64,000 nucleotides of DNA, taken from Diadema setosum (lineage: Eukaryota; Echinodermata; Echinoidea; Diadematoida; Diadematidae). Of this stretch, positions 60,893 through 64,000 are shown one piece after another. Made by a program: the position numbers and the translations under genes. The stretch covers positions 22,129,997 through 22,193,996 of the forward strand of contig NC_092705.1 in assembly GCF_964275005.1 (NCBI RefSeq). Direction: 5' to 3'. Position 1 is the stretch's first letter; the number at the start of each line of letters is the position of its first letter. The notes under the pieces are model-generated. The model ran no database searches. It was given only the letters and a program-made list of their open reading frames with translations, and was not told the DNA's origin.

Positions 60893-61118
60893 GTGCTTTG
60901 TAATGGTATTACACTGCTACATTTCTGAAATATGTGAGGCTCCTATGTCACATCATCCTTGTTCAGTGTAATTTGTTTTGGGTTTGTTTTTTTTTTTCAG
61001 AATACTGATTTCGCTACTCAAGGACCACAAACAATTCTACAAATCTATACACGGAGCTGTTGAATTACGTACTACATGATGTGAAATTATGAAAATTGTC
61101 TGGAATGCGCCCCTTTAA
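60893..61118 (-). repeat. Dispersed repeat, copy 2
   Basis: Inverse of 33708-33905, with the same order of blocks. Confidence 0.72.
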
Positions 61119-61517
61119 GTTTTCGTAGCTCAAGACATAGCAAGCCGTGTGACACGAGCGTATTGTACTGGCTGACAACTTGATTCCGAAATGGGTCATT
61201 GCGTTTCGCTGCAATATCCATATCCCTTTCAGCGTGCGTCTCGATAGCTGCGCTGTGCAAGCTATATCCCATAACAGTGTATATATTTATTCATAAGAAG
61301 AGAGTTTGGGAAGAAGCGGAGCAAACGTGGTTAGTGACAAAGTCCGTATTTCGATTTCCGCTTCTCTTGTGTACCCAGTAATACATCATGGACTTCGTTT
61401 TGTTTGCCCATGTGTAAAAAGAGCGGTATTACATGCTTGAATTTTGATATTCATCTTATTGAATCCCCTGCCACTTTTCCCAAATTTTTAATGTGCTGTT
61501 TTTATTTGATCTTTTTT

Positions 61518-61602
61518 GTTTGTTTGTTTGTTTGTTTGTTTGCTCATTTGATTGTTTGTTTGTTTGTTTGTTTGTTTGTTTTTTTTGGGGGGGGGGTGTA
61601 AA
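61518..61602 (+). repeat. (TTTG)n and T-run/G-run
   Basis: Tandem TTTG ends in TTTTTTGGGGGGGGGG. Confidence 0.95.
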
Positions 61603-61725
61603 TGTATTTTAAGACTTCTACCATACATAGGCATCCTTTTCCTTCGATGAAATTTCCTGGTCCAATCTATTGCGTCAGTGCGTATATACGTCATTTTGCA
61701 CTAAAATACCTGTACGTTTCAGCCA

Positions 61726-62074
61726 TTAAAGCCACTGTTTACCATTAGGAACAGTGAAAAAAAAAAAAGGTTCGAATTCTCACATTTAATGCATAATATG
61801 TATAGTTCAGCTGTATCACAAATCATCCTGCCATATTAAAGGAGATATCACTAATTTTCTCAATAAACCATTACTGCAGAGGATTTATTATATAAACGAT
61901 TGTAACAAAACTATTGTTCACATTTTGCATGTTTAAGAAACATAACATTGATTACACTAACATTTCTGCAATGGTTGTTTCTATCACTATCTCTCATTTT
62001 AGGGTTAGAACTATTTTGAAGCTCTAAAGCTGTTGGGTTTGTTTTTTTTTTCAGATGGTAAATAGTGGCTTTAA
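61726..62074. mobile_element. TTAA MITE, copy 3
   Basis: TTAAAGCCACTGTTTACCAT and its exact inverse ATGGTAAATAGTGGCTTTAA bound the element. The core matches copies 1 and 2. The TTAA pair marks a piggyBac-type target. Confidence 0.85.
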
Positions 62075-62628
62075 TTCCCTGCCCACCCCACCCCAAAAAA
62101 CCCCACCTGTAATCAACCATCAAACAATACCAACAAACACAGATCAGACCGTGATGATGTAAATGAGTTTCAATACACCATTTATTCAAATCATGAAATA
62201 CGAAGCGCGAAAAGGAGAGGGAAACGTAGATATTCCATAATCTCACATGATAATCTGCCCAAAACCAATCCCAACCCTCCAAGAAAAACAAAAACAAAAA
62301 CAAAACGAAACATAAATCTTCCATAGCTTGCATAGCTGGACATCCTGTAATAACGAGCCTATTATGGAGTGAGTTTCCGCTATTAACCTTTCTCGGTGGT
62401 GCACTGCAACCCTCTACGGTGCAGCGATCCGGAAAATCAAAGTTGCATCTATTTGGCAGAATCGGTCCATTAGTCAGTCCCGAACATTCAATGTATTACA
62501 TTTCCTTTTTCTCTTTCTCTCTCACGATAATTACAAACAACAAGGATGGAATAATCTCACTGCACAGAATGATATAAGGCTTCTGAAACTATCGTACTGT
62601 CAGTCAAATAATGACGAAGGAGAGGTAA

Positions 62629-62705
62629 AACAACAACAACAACATCAACAATAACAACATCATCAACAACAACAGCAACAACAACAGCAACAACAGCAAC
62701 AACTT
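62629..62705 (+). repeat. (CAA)n-rich tract
   Basis: CAACAACAACAT-like imperfect array. Confidence 0.95.
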
Positions 62706-63594
62706 CAGAATGTGGTATGATTATATAGTTTCAATCTGATCGACCTGTTCTTCAAATTCTGAATATTACTTTGAATCTCAAATTTTGTTTGCAACCAGTG
62801 AATTCCACTGTAATAAAGTATGGTATCATCTTATTACTTCCAAGAGAGAGAGAGAGAGAGAGAGAAAAATCGCCTTTAGAACATAGGAACATAACAATCA
62901 CTGTAGTGAGAGGCATCATTTAGAATGCGTCAGAGTGATGAAAACAAAGGGTGGAGATACAAACTGGATTCATTAGATAATATTTACTCAAACAAATACA
63001 CAAACAAATAAAGTATTTCATCATCATTGCAAGCGCATTGCTGCCGCAACCCCAAGCCAGCTATATGGTGATCGCTGGGTATCAGTTACCCTTCATTTGC
63101 ATAGATGCCTTTGACCCAATTTATTATGCCCGACCTTCTTGGAGACATGAAGTGGCGGGGAGAAGACAAAGTAGGAGAAGATCAGTGGCTGCCACTTGCC
63201 CCTGTTTGGGATGCTGACTTTACACCAGACACACTACTTAACACCATTTCACTGACACCGGATAGCACCGGCGTACTCGCGAGCGAAAAGTTCGCATCAT
63301 ATCACTTAGATTCATTTTTCCCCCTTGAGAGTTGTCCCCTTCAATCTCAGCTGATGTTACCATCCATTCCGTGAGAAATTCAGAAACCATTTAACTTTCC
63401 TACGAATCTACGTGTGTCCGCTAGAAGGCCGTTGCGTGTCATACATGTATGTTACGTGACGCTTAATCTACAACGACCGTGTGATGCGGTATAAGCCTGA
63501 TATGAAATCGAATGATATGGCAAGTAAACTCGACCTTCCAAATGAAGGTTGTTGATTGTATGAAAAACACCTTTTGGCATGTCCCTATATTTTC

Positions 63595-63925
63595 TAGGGG
63601 TGATGCTCGTTATTTTGAACGTTCGTTAATCCGAAAACGAAACAAGGCTCGTTATTCTGCTGCACACAAATTCCTGGTGCCCGTCATGTTCGTTAATTCG
63701 GAAAAAGAGTTCGTCTCATCTGAACATTGTGCCGTTATCCTAAAGGTTTGTTATTGTGCAGGTTCGTTAATCCGCAAATGAAAAGACAGTGCGTAAACCT
63801 ATACTAACGAATCTTCGGAATTACGAACCTTTGTTAGATTAACGAACCTTCAAATAATGAACAGTATTTCATTTTCGGATTAAACAAACCTTCGGAATTA
63901 CGGACTTTCGGAATAATGAACTGTA
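63595..63925. repeat. Clustered TTCGTTAATCCG inverted/direct repeats
   Basis: Ten or so TTCGTTA(T/A)TCCGAA-type blocks in both orientations. A fold-back MITE or array; outer ends uncertain. Confidence 0.6.
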
Positions 63926-64000
63926 ACCTTTTCTCTGGGACCTTTATGATGCCTGACAGAGAAAATAATGTCAGTACAAATTGTACGATCTTTGGTAAGC

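Larger units (their letters stand above)
46544..64000. other. Region upstream of cholinesterase, no gene supported
   Basis: Only repeats and isolated signals are seen. At least one untranslated cholinesterase exon should lie here. A 167-codon frame at 53790-54293 (minus) and a plus-strand donor at 50850 are the best unexplained signals; neither is enough to call a gene. Confidence 0.5.

Noticed and set aside
60572-60928. 118-codon frame starting MGTSLEMNG
   Set aside because: Runs into a dispersed repeat (60893-61118), has no splice context or known domain, and is probably non-coding repeat.
63105-63374. 89-codon frame starting MPLTQFIMP
   Set aside because: No recognisable motif and a length expected by chance.

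Overview
The window is AT-rich metazoan nuclear DNA with widely spaced, intron-rich genes in a dense bed of dispersed repeats. Three genes can be read confidently from their exons. The gene set (an aprataxin, a BOK-type BCL-2 protein and a secreted cholinesterase) and the repeat style (many MITEs, tRNA-derived SINEs, long fold-back elements, long homopolymers and microsatellites) suggest a marine invertebrate, most likely a deuterostome such as an echinoderm. The species cannot be fixed from sequence alone.

Region by region. (1) About 1-13.0 kb, plus strand: a six-coding-exon aprataxin gene (HIT domain plus C-terminal C2H2 zinc finger, no FHA domain visible), with introns full of TA-flanked and TTAA-flanked MITEs and a SINE fragment. 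(2) About 14.4-20.2 kb, minus strand, convergent with aprataxin: a BOK-like BCL-2 family gene in three coding exons, with a likely 3 kb 3'UTR that carries a 180-bp (TTG)n run seeded inside a MITE. (3) 21.0-24.0 kb: a 2.94 kb DNA element with terminal inverted repeats of roughly 440 bp, a perfect 7-bp target duplication, decayed coding sequence of unknown family and a nested MITE. (4) 27.2-32.3 kb: two ~2.36 kb non-coding elements in opposite orientation. Each has a 14-bp inverted repeat near its ends, a hairpin and a terminal CTAG (Helitron/Helentron-like), and two internal ~565-bp tandem units rich in DR1 and CRE-like motifs. (5) 32.3-39.8 kb: no gene recognised, several fold-back repeats. 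(6) 39.8-46.5 kb, minus strand: a secreted cholinesterase in three coding exons, the last encoding an AChE-T-like tryptophan-rich tetramerisation peptide. (7) 46.5-64 kb: upstream or intergenic DNA with SINEs, MITEs, CA-tailed repeats and other dispersed repeats, and no gene that can be supported.

The three genes are not an operon or a pathway: aprataxin repairs abortive DNA ligation ends, BOK acts in apoptosis at membranes, and the cholinesterase is extracellular. No virus-like element was recognised. The best candidates for something new are the paired inverted Helitron-like elements, the BOK protein with non-canonical BH3 and BH1 cores, and the cholinesterase with a GGA oxyanion motif and an altered tryptophan heptad in its tail.
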